From: Plotosus lineatus
Taxonomy: Eukaryota > Chordata > Actinopteri > Siluriformes > Plotosidae
DNA length: 64,000 nucleotides
Assembly (NCBI GenBank): GCA_024760905.1
Contig: CM045735.1
Span: 24,758,249-24,822,248, forward strand
Reading direction: 5' to 3'
Part shown: positions 55,215 to 64,000 of the stretch, piece after piece
Position numbering within the stretch: position 1 is the stretch's first letter
Layout of the letters: every line of letters starts with the position of its first letter
Made by a program: the position numbers and the translations under genes
The notes under the pieces: generated by a model
Told to the model about the DNA's origin: nothing
Seen by the model: the letters and a program-made list of their open reading frames with translations, nothing else
Databases searched by the model: none

Positions 55215-55497
55215 TGTCTTCCTTTCGGCTTTTTCCCTTTTACTCAGGAGTCGCCACAGCGAACCATCTGATTCGCACGTTTGATTTGGCAGAGATTTTT
55301 ACGTCGGATGCCCTTCCTGTCACAACCCTTTTTAACAAGGGACAGAAACACGCTGCCGACTTTGCAGCCTACTCTTTACGAAAGTCAGCAATGGTTCTTT
55401 TACATGCCTCTCACCATAGACAGTGAGAGACATGGCCCGCCTTTGATAACCCAGTTAGCCGCACTGGGGGGGGGGCAGTGACAACCCTGTGGAGAGT
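55215..55497 (-). mobile_element. SINE family 2, copy h, with target duplication
   Basis: Bounded by the perfect 15-bp repeat 'gcaaggatgaagatc' (55200-55214 and 55498-55512). Has the RTE-like 3' part 'actcaggagtcgccacagcg' (55242-55261), 'cggatgcccttcctgtcaca' and the body, but the tRNA head is absent: the copy ends just before the B box. Inserted at the 5' edge of the REL-endonuclease LINE remnant. Confidence 0.9.
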
Positions 55498-56460
55498 GCA
55501 AGGATGAAGATCAAACCTGCCAAATCAAGGGGTATGGCGATTAAAAAAAGGCAAAATCACTGAGAAGTTTACTTTGAAGATCCAAGAAGAACAAATCCCA
55601 TCTATCATAGGGAATCCAATTAAGTGCTTATCAAATGTCATGACTCTAGTCTGAAAGTCATTAAGAACAACAAATGTCTGGAACAACAAACAGTAGAAAG
55701 ACTGGTGAATATTGACAAGTCAGGGCTGCCAGGGAAGTATGAAGCCTGGATCTTCCAACACGGACTTCTACCCAGAATAATGTGGCCACTGATGCTGTAT
55801 GACATTACCTTGTCCACAGTTGCGGGCATGGAAAGGAAACTCAACAGATATCTCAGAAGGTGGCTAGGGATTCCAGAGTGCTTTTCCTCAACAGGACCGT
55901 ACTGCAAATCAGCAAAGCTTTGATTGCCACTTTTGTCAGTTGTGGAGAAATTCAAGGCAGGGAAGGCACAACTAATCATGACCCTAAGAGATTCTGAAGA
56001 CGTGAAAGCCCGCAAAGCAGGAGTTGGAATTCAATCAGGAAACAAATGGAGGGCAGCTGAAGCTGTAGAAGAAGCTGAATCCCACCTTCAACATAGAGAC
56101 GTTGTTGGAACTGTGTGTACAGGAAGACAAGGTCTAGGCACTGAACCCACAGCTAAGTGGGAAGAAGCTAATCCAAAGGATAGACAACACCTGGTCCAAC
56201 AAGAGAAAAGGAAAAAGTAGGAAGAAACCAGATATGTACGGGCAGTGCAGATAAGAAATCAAGGAGCATGGAAAAGGTGGGATACTGAGCAGAGAGTTGA
56301 CATGGGACCAAATATGGCAGTACACATCTTCCCAACTGCATTTCTTGCTGAGATCTGTATATGACTGTACTCCCTAGAGCAACAAACTTATTTAACTGGG
56401 GAATGATAGAAGACCCATCATGACATCTGTGCCAAATGCCAGCTAACCTAGAACACATTT
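55498..56460 (+). mobile_element. LINE with REL-type endonuclease, remnant b
   Basis: Fragments in order: IKPAKSRGMAIKK (55510-55548), KFTLKIQEEQIPSIIGNPIK in broken frame, then 55624-55923 with NIDKSGLPGKYEAWIFQHGL, LPRIMWPLMLYDITLSTVAG and RKLNRYLRRWLGIPECFSST, the post-RT 'thumb' and linker of this LINE group. 55924-56220 gives SGNKWRAAEAVEEAESHLQH and KDRQHLVQQEKRKK, matching the remnant at 26030. Then RYVRAVQIRNQGAWKRWDTE. The endonuclease is missing. Stops at 55921 and 56218 and frame changes make it dead. This copy covers a region upstream of remnant a, and together they show one family. Confidence 0.72.
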
Positions 56461-56499
56461 TGTGATCATGCTATCCCCCTGTGGGTTGTGGGGTGTAAT

Positions 56500-56545
56500 T
56501 GGCCCACTCCGCCCAAGGATGTCGTAAAAGGCGACTAAAGGGGCA
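56500..56545 (+). other. Short conserved-looking hairpin-forming stretch
   Basis: 'gatgtcgtaaaaggcgacta' (56518-56537) can pair 'gtcg' with 'cgac'. Very similar strings recur next to other invertebrate and vertebrate LINEs in my memory, but I cannot name the element. Context: directly after REL-LINE remnant b. Confidence 0.3.
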
Positions 56546-56737
56546 AAAAGATATGAAAAATATATTTCCTTTTCTTCCTGCATTTATTTCATAAAATTGG
56601 TTTATACTTTAAACATTTCATGGTTTGAAAAAAGATTGTTTTAATTTAATTGTTTTGTAAAACTAATTGCATGGTCTGGTTCCTTATTTATTAGTTTCGA
56701 TATTGATTTTCTTGATATGGTTCAGTGATTTCATATA

Positions 56738-57002
56738 CAGTCGGCCCCCAATTTACGAAATTAACCCAGCCCAGCTCATATAACGGGGATTTCGTAAGTA
56801 GGGGTCACAGTTTACAGTTAAGCATAATTCGTTCCAAGTCTCCAGTCCTTGCACTGGATAAACCACATAAACCCTTTAAAAATGATAAAAGTACACCAAT
56901 TTTGGATGAAATATGTGTTAAAAGTAAAATAAAATTATTTATTAAACCATTAAACCATTTTATTAACATATTTATTAATTAAACCATTATTAAACATTTT
57001 AT

Positions 57003-57035
<33 letters not shown>

Positions 57036-57521
57036 GCTCTCTCTCGCTCTCTTTCTTTCTCTCTCTCTCTCTCTCTCTCTCTCCTTCTCTCGCGCACGCT
57101 GCGGGCCAAGCTCACAAGACCCGCCGCTCTCTGTCTCTCTGTCCCTCTTTCTCGCCGCGCTGCGGGCCACACCCACAAGACGTGAATTCAAAGCATTCCC
57201 TGCTTGACAAACCCAACTTTAATTTGATTCCTTGAGGGATCGGAATTCCAGATGAGCTCAAATGCGCCCACATTTATTCAACATTGACTGAATTAAAACA
57301 ACTTAAAAAACTAAACTAAAAACTAAAGCGTGAAGCTTCCTTCTGTCTCTATCTGGGAGTCCAGGGGGGAGAGAGCAACTAGCATTTTGATTGGCACGTT
57401 TGATTTTTGAATTTCTGTAAGAGAGGGTTGTTTCGTATTTTGGGGACTGAAACTCAGGGAAATGTTTTTCGTAATCAGGGGATTTCGTACAAAGGGGTCT
57501 TCGTAAATTGGGGGCCGACTG
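56738..57521. mobile_element. TA-flanked MITE with perfect terminal repeats
   Basis: Left end 'cagtcggcccccaattt' after TA (56736-56737) and right end 'aaattgggggccgactg' before TA (57522-57523) are perfect inverted copies over at least 22 bases, and similar 'ttcgta' words recur inside both ends. TA duplication and terminal style suggest pogo/Tigger-type transposase. The 784-bp interior has (CA)n and (CT)n at 57004-57083, CpG-rich sequence and no ORF. Confidence 0.85.
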
Positions 57522-58004
57522 TATTTAAAGACTGTTCATCTATTCATTTATTCATTGCACCCAGTCCAAAGTGTAAAAATATAGATGCTTGTAATGCTCC
57601 TCTACATTTACTAAGATGCGACCTGTTTGCCGAGGGTTGTGACTCGTGTCGGCTTAAGAGGGGATCCTGGTAATTGAGTGAGGAGATCTCCAAAATAGGA
57701 TTTCATTGAAACACGTTGCGTTGGCCCTAATTTCACGAGAGGCTTGAGAAGCTTGTGAGGCTTGGCACAAGTCAATCGGCTGGTGGTGCTAAGCACTAGG
57801 GTTTTTTTAAATTCTAGTAGCAGCTGCGTAATCAAGTTAATTGGTTACATGGGTTTTGCTTGAGTGCTTGAGTATACCATTGTAAGTATCCCTGGCATCT
57901 GTATACTGGAGTTCCACATACAAATAGATGTCCCCCAGGAGGGCTCCACGGTGGGTACGGAGCTTCAATGGTGAAATATTATCCCTTCACTAAGGCTACA
58001 ACTA

Positions 58005-58302
58005 GTGGGGCCAGTGGTGTAGTGGTAAGGGTGCTGTGCTCATGATTGGGAGGTCGTGAGTTCGAATCCCACTGAGAGCCTCACTGTGCTAAGACCCCTG
58101 GGCAAGGTCCGAACCACAAGTGTGCCTCTGTTCACCCAGCAGTATAAATTGGCACCAGTAAAAATATAGTACTGGGAAAGTAACCTGCAATGGACTAGCA
58201 TCCCATCCAGGAGGAGTTGAACTCCTGGTCGCTTCATGCTACAGAATCCGGGGAGAAGCACCGGCCTGATGAGCCACTAGACTCGGGTGTCAAAACCCAA
58301 GA
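58005..58302 (+). mobile_element. tRNA-derived SINE, family 1, copy b
   Basis: Better preserved than the copy at 16819. A-box-like 'tggtgtagtggtaagggtg' (58014-58032) and intact B box 'gagttcgaatccc' (58058-58070) of a tRNA-like head; body 'aacctgcaatggactagcat' and 'ccatccaggaggagttgaac'. Flanked by 'ctacaacta' (57996-58004 and 58303-58311). Inserted in the 5' region of the I-type LINE. Confidence 0.85.
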
Positions 58303-58419
58303 CTACAACTACTGAAAAAACATTTAAAAGATCATTGAATAACGATTCGAACAGTGACTCTAACTGTAGACCTAGCACTTGTTGGCCTCATTTCCTTGTT
58401 ATTGGAGATACAGATCAAA

Positions 58420-59518
58420 CGAAACCGTGAAACAAACTGTCTCCCTTTGCTATTACAAAGGGAATCAAAGGACTTGCTGGTGAACTTAAACAAGTGAAAA
58501 GTCCGTGTTCTGGCGATCTTCTTATTGAAGTAAGCCAAAAGAGTCATCAACTTACTAAAATCCACCATGCTAGCCAACGTGCCAATAAAAGTTTCGGCCC
58601 ACAACTCCTTGAATACGAGGAAAGGGGTCATTAAGTGGAATGAATTAAGACTTATGAGTTAAGAGGAGATCCTGGAGGGTCTTCGTGCTCAGGGGGTTAG
58701 GAAGGTTCAGAAAGAAGGCCAGAAGGTTCCAACTGGGACATTAATACTCACCTTTGACGCTACTACACTTCCGTGGGAAGTCAGGGTGGAATATTTAAAT
58801 GTTCCAGTTTCTATCTATTTACCTAACCCCCTGTGATACTTCAAATGCCACCGTTTTTGGCCGCCATCAGGGTAACTGTGGTAACAAACCAACATGTGGG
58901 AAATGCAGTAAAGAGCACGAGGACCAAAATTGTAGTGAACAGGCCAATTGCATGAATTGTAATGGAAATCATCCATCCTTTTCCAAGAAATGTCCGAAAT
59001 GGTTATAGGAATAAGAAATCAAAACCATTAAATGCACTAGAAAGCCTTTCCTTCAAGGAAGCAAGGAAACTGGTTGAGGATAAAAGATTTCCTCAACCAC
59101 AACAGACCTATGCATTGGCTGCTACTGCAAAAAAGGTTATCCATTGCAATTCCATAATGGTACAAACTGACATAACAGCCTGAAAAATCCCAAAGCCCTC
59201 AAAAGTATCAACCAAGACAAGCTAACGCCATGGCCTCCTCTTCACAGGCCACAAAAAACTCTCAAGGTACACAGTCAGTGTCAAACTCCGGACCAAAACC
59301 TAACCAAGCTCCTGCTAAAAAAGATGACAAAATTGTTGAAATAAACTGAACATGAAATAGAGATCCTAAGGGATCAGAGAACAAAGTGCTCCAACATAAT
59401 AAGTTTCAGGTGTTGGAAGATTCTGGAGAGGAGGAAAACATGGATATTGTTATTCCTACTCCTCCAGCTAATTGCAATAGAGATAGGAGCAAAGAAGGAG
59501 CCAAACCAAAGTCCGAAT
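58420..59518 (+). pseudogene. I-type LINE gag (ORF1) remnant
   Basis: An RNA-binding protein that would package the element RNA. Readable pieces: KGIKGLAGELKQVKSPCSGD and LLIEVSQKSHQL (58458-58555), an RRM-like part with VPTGTLILTFDATTLP-like sequence (58725-58775), then three knuckles: CFKCHRF (near 58838), PTCGKCSKEHEDQNC (58890-58933, C-x2-C-x3-H-x4-C) and NCMNCNGNHPSFSKKC (58946-58993, C-x2-C-x3-H-x6-C). A basic and Pro/Gln-rich tail follows (SKPLNALESLSFKEARKL). At least four frame changes, including at the first knuckle, where a base loss removes the usual glycine. Broken. Confidence 0.72.
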
Positions 59519-60320
59519 GAGTACCAAATCAAAAGGTATCATACAATGGAATTGTCGAGTACTTAAAGCAAATTATAAAGAAATTAAATCATTATGTGAG
59601 AGTGTTTCTCAAATTGTTTGTTTTCAGGAAACACTATTAAATAAATTAGATAATGTAACATTTAAAGGATATGATATATCCAGTAAAACATCTGTTTCAT
59701 CAGTTGATGGGAGAGCCATAGGCGGTTCTTCCATTTTAATTAAATCAAGTGTCCCTCATGAGCTTATTACATTAAATACACATCTGCAAGCTGTAGACAT
59801 GAGAGTGCAACTTCATAACACGATAACAGTGTGTTCCCTATACTAGTATATCCCTCCCAAACACAGGCTTAATGCAAATGAATTGGATGAACTTTTAGAC
59901 CAACTTCCCTCTCCTGTTCTGTTGCTTGGAAATTTCAATGCACATAGTGTTACTTGCGGTTGTCAAAATTCAGACAATAGAGGTAAATTGGTAGAAGATT
60001 TTGTTTCACGTCATGATCTATGCATTTTAAATTCAAAATCTCCTACATATCTTCATCCATCTTCAGACTCCTTTACATCTGTTGATTTGAGGATTTGTTT
60101 TCCTGCCTTGTTTATGGATCTTGTTTTGGAAGTTGGTGAACATCAGTGTGGTAGTGACCACTTCCCAATTTTCATTAATACAACCACCCCTATAGATTCT
60201 GGAAAGCCCCCAAAATGGCAATTACATAAAGCTGATTGGACAGCTTTCCAGTAATTGTGCAATGATGAAATTGATCTAAATACATTTCAAACCAATATTA
60301 AAATGATAGATGAGTTTGCT
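59517..60320 (+). pseudogene. I-type LINE endonuclease remnant
   Basis: ATG at 59517-59519 is preceded by overlapping gag sequence ending TGA (59517 area), the ATGA-style overlap seen between ORFs of such LINEs. APE endonuclease: IIQWNCRVLKANYKEIKSLC, VCFQETLLNK, DGRAIGGSSILIKSS, then an in-frame TAG (59844-59846), LLGNFNAHSVTCGC (the usual GDFN has become GNFN, a lost catalytic aspartate), SDNRGKLVEDF and CGSDHFPIFI. A TAA after AFQ at 60252-60254. The frame then runs into the RTE insertion at 60323, and the linker resumes at 61905. Confidence 0.78.
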
Positions 60321-60322
60321 AC

Positions 60323-61891
60323 TTCTTCTTCTTCTTTTCTTTTCGGCTGTTCCCTTCAGGGGTCGCCACAGCAAATGATCTGCCTCCATCTCTCCCTATC
60401 CTCTGCATCTTCTACTCTTACTCCAACGACCTTCATGTCCGCCTTCACCGCATCCATAAATCTTCTCTTTGGTCTTCCTCTGGGCCTTTTGCCTGGTAGT
60501 TCCAACCTCAGCAACCTACGACCAATATACTCACTATCCCTCCTCTGTACATGTCCAAACCATCTCAATCTAGCCTCTCTGACTTTGTCTCCAAAACATC
60601 TAACATGTGCTGTCCCTCTGATGTACTCATTTCTGATCCTATCCATCCTCGTTACTCCCAAAGAGAACCTCAACATTTTCATCTCTGCTACCTCCAACTC
60701 TGACTCCTGTCTTTTCCCCAGGGCCACTGTCTAAACCATACAACATTGCTGGCCTCATCACCGTCTTGTATACTTTTCCCTTCATTCTTGCCGATACTCT
60801 CCTATCACACATCACACCGGACACTTTTCTCCATCCATTCCAACCTGCCTGCATGTGCTTCTTCACCTCTTTTCCACACTCTCCATTGCTCTGGATTGTT
60901 GAGCCTAAATACTTAAAATCCTCCACCTTCTTTATCTCTGCCCCCTGTAACCTCAAAATTCCTCTTGGGTCCTTGTCGTTCACACACATGTATTCTGTCT
61001 TACTAAGACTAACTTTCAATCCCCTCCTTTCCAGGGCATACCTCCACCTCTCTAGATTTTCCTCCACTTGGTCTCTGCTCTCACTACAGATCACTATGTC
61101 ATCTGCAAACATCATAGTCCATGGAGATTCTTGTCTAACCTCATCTGTTAGCCTGTCCATCACCATAGCAAACAAGAAGGGGCTGAGAGCTGACCCTTGA
61201 TGCAGTCCCACCTCCACCTTGAACTCTTCTGTCACACCGACAGCACACCTCACCACTGTCTGACATCTCTCATACATGTCCTACACCACTCTAACATACT
61301 TCTCTGTCACTCCAGACTTCCTCATACAATACCACAGTTCTCTCAGCACCCTGTCATATGCTTTCTCCAGATCCACAAAGGCACAATGCAGCTCCTTCTG
61401 ACCTTCTCTGTACTTCTCTATTAACAGCCTCAAAGCAAACACTGCATCTGTGGTGTCTTTCTTGGCATGAAACCAAACTGTTGTTCACAAATGCTGACCT
61501 CTGCCCGTAGTCTTGCTTCCACTATTCTATCCCATAGCTTCATTGTATGGCTCATCAACTTTATCCCTCTGGAGTTGCCACAACTCTGTACATCTCCCTT
61601 GTTCTTAAAAATGGGCACAAGCACACTTCTCCTCCATTCCTCTGGCATCTGCTCACTCTCTAAGACCTTGTTGAATATTCTTGTCAGAAAATCTACTGCT
61701 ACCTCCCCTAGACACTTCCATACCTCAACTGGTATGTCATCAGGGCCAACTGCCTTTCCACTCTTCATTCTCTTCAATGCCCTCCTCACTTCTCCCTTAC
61801 TAATCTTTGCTACTTCTTGCTCCTCAACGGTCACCCCTTCTACTCTTTTTTCTCTCTCATTTTCCTCATTCATCAGCTCTTCAAAGTATAA
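60323..61891 (-). mobile_element. 5'-truncated RTE LINE, copy H, inserted in the I-type LINE
   Basis: Perfect 13-bp duplication 'atgagtttgctac' (60310-60322 and 61892-61904). On the minus strand it runs from [15 protein letters not shown] (about 61870) through [45 protein letters not shown] (61142-61195), MMFADDIVICSE (61075-61110) and RGRPKRRFMDAV to 'tcaggggtcgccaca' and a (GAA)n tail. Four or so frameshifts. Clean 5' truncation in the linker before the RT, typical of incomplete reverse transcription. Confidence 0.93.
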
Positions 61892-62121
61892 ATGAGTTTG
61901 CTACCTGTGTCAAAAATATTACTTCAAAAACTGTGCCAAGTCCTCGACAATTCTAAAACCCATATGTAAACCATGGTTTACTGATGACTGTCAAAAGGCT
62001 ATTAAAGAACACAAAAAGGCCTTAAATATTTTTAAGCATGACTCTACACAAGCCAATTTAGATAAATATAGAGCAGCCCATGCAAATGCATGGTGTACAA
62101 TTAAAGAAAATAAAAGGAAAT

Positions 62122-62494
62122 GAGTGTCAGACAGAGTGATAAGTCTCAAGTTAGAAATCAAAGGTGTGATTTTCAATGTTGTTAGTGCTTATGCCCCACA
62201 GGCAGGATGTGAGCTAGAAGAGAAGGAGAGATTCTGGAGTGAGTTAGATGAAGTGATGCAGTATCCCCAGAGGTGAAAGAGTGGTCATTGGGGCAGACTT
62301 CAATGGACGTGTTGGTGCAGGAAACAGAGGGGACGAGGAAGTGATGGGCAGGTTTGGTATCCAGGACAGGAACTCAGAACGACAGATGTTGGTAGATTTT
62401 GCAAGAAGGATGGAAATGGCTGTGGTGAATACTTTCTTCCAGAAGAGACAGGAGCATAGGGTGACTTATAAAAGCGGCGGTAGGAGCACACAAG
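62122..62494 (+). mobile_element. Internal RTE fragment replacing the I-type RT
   Basis: Matches RTE copies only from VSDRVISLKLEIKGV to YKSGGRSTQV (endonuclease middle: VVIGADFNGRVGAGNRGDEE at 62281-62340, AVVNTFFQKRQEHRV). Neither the RTE 5' end nor its 3' tail is present. On the left it abuts the I-type linker (HANAWCTIKENKRK, ending 62117) and on the right the I-type RNase H (62497). Confidence 0.88.
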
Positions 62495-62496
62495 TA

Positions 62497-63212
62497 TGGA
62501 TGGAGCTTCTATTTTTACAGCAGCATTGCGGGCGATTCTGCATGCACTTGATATTGTGTCTTTTTATGATAGAAAATATTTTATTATTTTCTCAGATTCT
62601 TTGTCTAGCTTGACTGCCTTACAGGATAATGATTTTGATAACCCTACACTTTTAAAAATTTTACAAAGATGTCATGATCTCATTGAGTGTGGAAAAAACA
62701 TAGTGTTCAATTGCAGCCCCAGTCATGTTGGCATCAAAGGTAATGAAAAGGCTGATAAACTAGCTAAGGAAGCTCTTAATTACTGTGTTTCTGAGAACAA
62801 AGTCCCCTATACTGATGTAAAGTGTTGTGTAAATAATTTTGTTTTTAGTCAATGGCAGAGCCAGTGGGATGAAGAGACTAATAATAAGCTTCATCTTATA
62901 AAACCCAACGTAAAATGTTTATATCCTTATTCAAATCGAACTAGTAGAAGAGAAGAAGTCGTGTTGGCCAGGACTCATATTGGCCACACTTACATTACAC
63001 ATAGCTATTTATTGAAAGGGGAACCTGCACCTGTGTGTGACACTTGTTCAGTCCCCCTGATTATCAAGCACATTTTAATAGATTGCACAGATTTTGCTGT
63101 GACTAGGTTCCAGCATTTTAATGTTAATAACTTGTATGATCTTTTTACTAAATTTAATGCTTCAGTAATCCTGCAGTTTTTAAAATTTATTGAAATGTTT
63201 TACACATTTTGA
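62497..63212 (+). pseudogene. I-type LINE RNase H and C-terminal Cys/His domain
   Basis: Open for about 238 codons. RNase H landmarks: GASIFTAALRAILHALDIVS, where the expected catalytic glutamate (TAEL) is alanine; FSDSLSSLTALQ (catalytic D); and CSPSHVGIKGNEKADKLAKE (H and D). Then RREEVVLARTHIGHTYITHS, LLKGEPAPVC, C-x2-C...H-x4-C (CDTCSVPLIIKHILIDC) and the C-terminal ~35 residues. Without a linked RT it has no obvious function and the frame has survived by chance or recency. Confidence 0.82.
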
Positions 63213-63502
63213 ATTTGTGCTATAGTTGGCATGATTTTTATCGCTAGAGTGCTGCAATTCCGCTTAAATAACAACAGACTTTTACTCTTGTTTGTAAATG
63301 TATAGGAATGCACATTCTTAGCCAGACTCGTATTTTATTAATATTACTTTTTCATGTTTTGATTGGGTTTTATGCGAAAATTGATTGTTTGAAGAAAATA
63401 TTTGTTTTATCTTAGCTTCATTAATCATTTGTGATTTGAAATTGAACTTTTAGTCATTATATTTAATATAAAATTACCATGTTTGGCACTATATGACACA
63501 CT

Positions 63503-63563
63503 ATAAAAAGTGCCGTTAAACATAATTAATTAATTAATTAATTCATTCATTCATTCATTCAGT
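63503..63563. repeat. (TAAT)n and (TTCA)n tail
   Basis: Tetranucleotide repeats 'attaattaattaatt' then 'cattcattcattcattcag' at the 3' end of the I-type LINE. Confidence 0.85.
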
Positions 63564-63574
63564 CATCATGCCAG

Positions 63575-64000
63575 GTTCCTAGACAGGGAAGGTACAGGTG
63601 GAGACATGACCAGGTGTTGAGAGCTTTGGCCTATACGTTGGAGACCGAAAGGAAGAAAGATCACAAAAACAACCAGACAGTTTTCATCAACTTTGTTGCA
63701 AGTGGAGATCATGCTCCAGCCAAACACCAGGCATGAGGTGGTATCCTGAGCATGGCCAAGGATTGGAAACTAAAGGCTGACTTTGGAAGCATGCTTGTTT
63801 TCCACCAACATTGGAGACAACTCTGCGACCAGATGTTCTGCTATTCTCGGGGAGTACAAGGAAACTACTCTACACTGAGTTAACAGTACCATGGGAAACC
63901 AGATGCCAAGGAAGCACATGGAAGGAAACTTGCAAAGTATGATGAGCTGTTGGAAGACTGTAGACACCAAGGCTGGCAAGCATGGAGCTTTCCTGGTGAA
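63575..64000 (+). mobile_element. LINE with REL-type endonuclease, remnant c (cut by window end)
   Basis: Starts with YRWRHDQVLRALAYTLETER (63590-63649) and ITKTTRQ-like sequence, then VFINFVASGDHAPAKHQA followed by TGA (63732-63734), then MAKDWKLKADFGSMLVFHQH. After a frame change come RPDVLLFSGS, LLYTELTVPWETRC (63862-63905) and KYDELLEDCRHQGWQAWSF (63935-63991). RPDV...ELTVPWE...KYxEL is the REL endonuclease catalytic core. Includes the DNA-cutting half missing in remnant b and better conserved than in remnant a. Continues beyond the window. Confidence 0.8.

Larger units (their letters stand above)
57540..63563 (+). mobile_element. I/Nimb-type LINE, composite and broken
   Basis: Holds in order a gag with zinc knuckles, an APE endonuclease, the linker to the RT, and, after a gap, an RNase H domain with a C-terminal Cys/His cluster; the 3' end is 'gtgccgttaaacataattaa' (63511-63530) with TAAT/TTCA repeats. 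Gag-endonuclease-RT-RNase H is the layout of the I superfamily. Insertions: a SINE at 58005, an RTE copy at 60323 and an RTE piece at 62122 that replaces the reverse transcriptase. The 5' boundary near 57540 is uncertain. Confidence 0.75.

Noticed and set aside
60323..62494. One twin-primed RTE insertion producing both RTE pieces in the I-type LINE
   Set aside because: Copy H has its own 13-bp target duplication and I-type sequence lies between the two pieces, so they are separate events.

Overview
This window looks like repeat-dense intergenic DNA from a vertebrate nuclear genome, most likely a ray-finned fish. The clues are AT-rich sequence, long (AT)n, (AC)n and (CT)n microsatellites, tRNA-derived SINEs, a SINE-like repeat with an (ATGA)n tail of a type I associate with fish genomes, Tc1 transposons with IR/DR ends, and non-LTR retrotransposons of several clades. 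I cannot name the species. I see no host protein-coding gene, rRNA gene or bona fide tRNA gene; every convincing coding stretch belongs to a mobile element, and every one I could follow is broken.

Layout. 1-860: 3' end of an RTE (BovB-like) LINE. 1698-4372: an end of a pogo-like element, then a Tc1-like transposon carrying the 3' end of another LINE inside its left terminal repeat. 4430-8503: a nearly complete APE-type LINE ending in a zinc-finger tail. 8567-15126: two same-orientation full-length RTE copies separated and flanked by (TA)n; the second has an extraordinary density of indels. 15200-17110: a dead Tc1 transposase 3' end, a CR1/L2-type LINE 3' end and a SINE. 17199-22109: a pogo-like element with matching ends, filled by an inverted duplication and an almost intact L2/CR1-type LINE. 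22776-23930 and 28175-29318: SINEs whose 3' part is built from both ends of the RTE LINE. 24497-25813 and 56738-57521: TA-flanked MITEs. 26030-27350, 55500-56460 and 63575-64000: remnants of a LINE with an R2/NeSL-type (REL) endonuclease. 29068-31992: a decayed piggyBac element with an unexplained 638-bp insertion. 32293-41751: RTE copies and a hAT transposon split by an RTE insertion. 41837-44985: a two-gene PIF/Harbinger transposon killed mostly by TGA stops. 46631-49717: three more RTE insertions, two with clean target-site duplications. 49780-55200: mostly unassigned. 57540-63563: an I/Nimb-type LINE (gag knuckles, APE endonuclease, RNase H) interrupted by a SINE and two RTE pieces, with its reverse transcriptase missing.

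Functional logic. The RTE LINE dominates (eleven copies or pieces) and its 3' sequence, 'ctgtggcgacccctga...', is shared with the tRNA-headed SINE, so the LINE most likely supplied the machinery for that SINE. DNA transposons (Tc1, pogo-like, piggyBac, hAT, Harbinger) form an older layer into which LINEs and SINEs inserted; the nesting gives a relative chronology. Coordinates of element ends are by eye; those with target-site duplications are accurate to a few bases, the others to about 10-50 bases.
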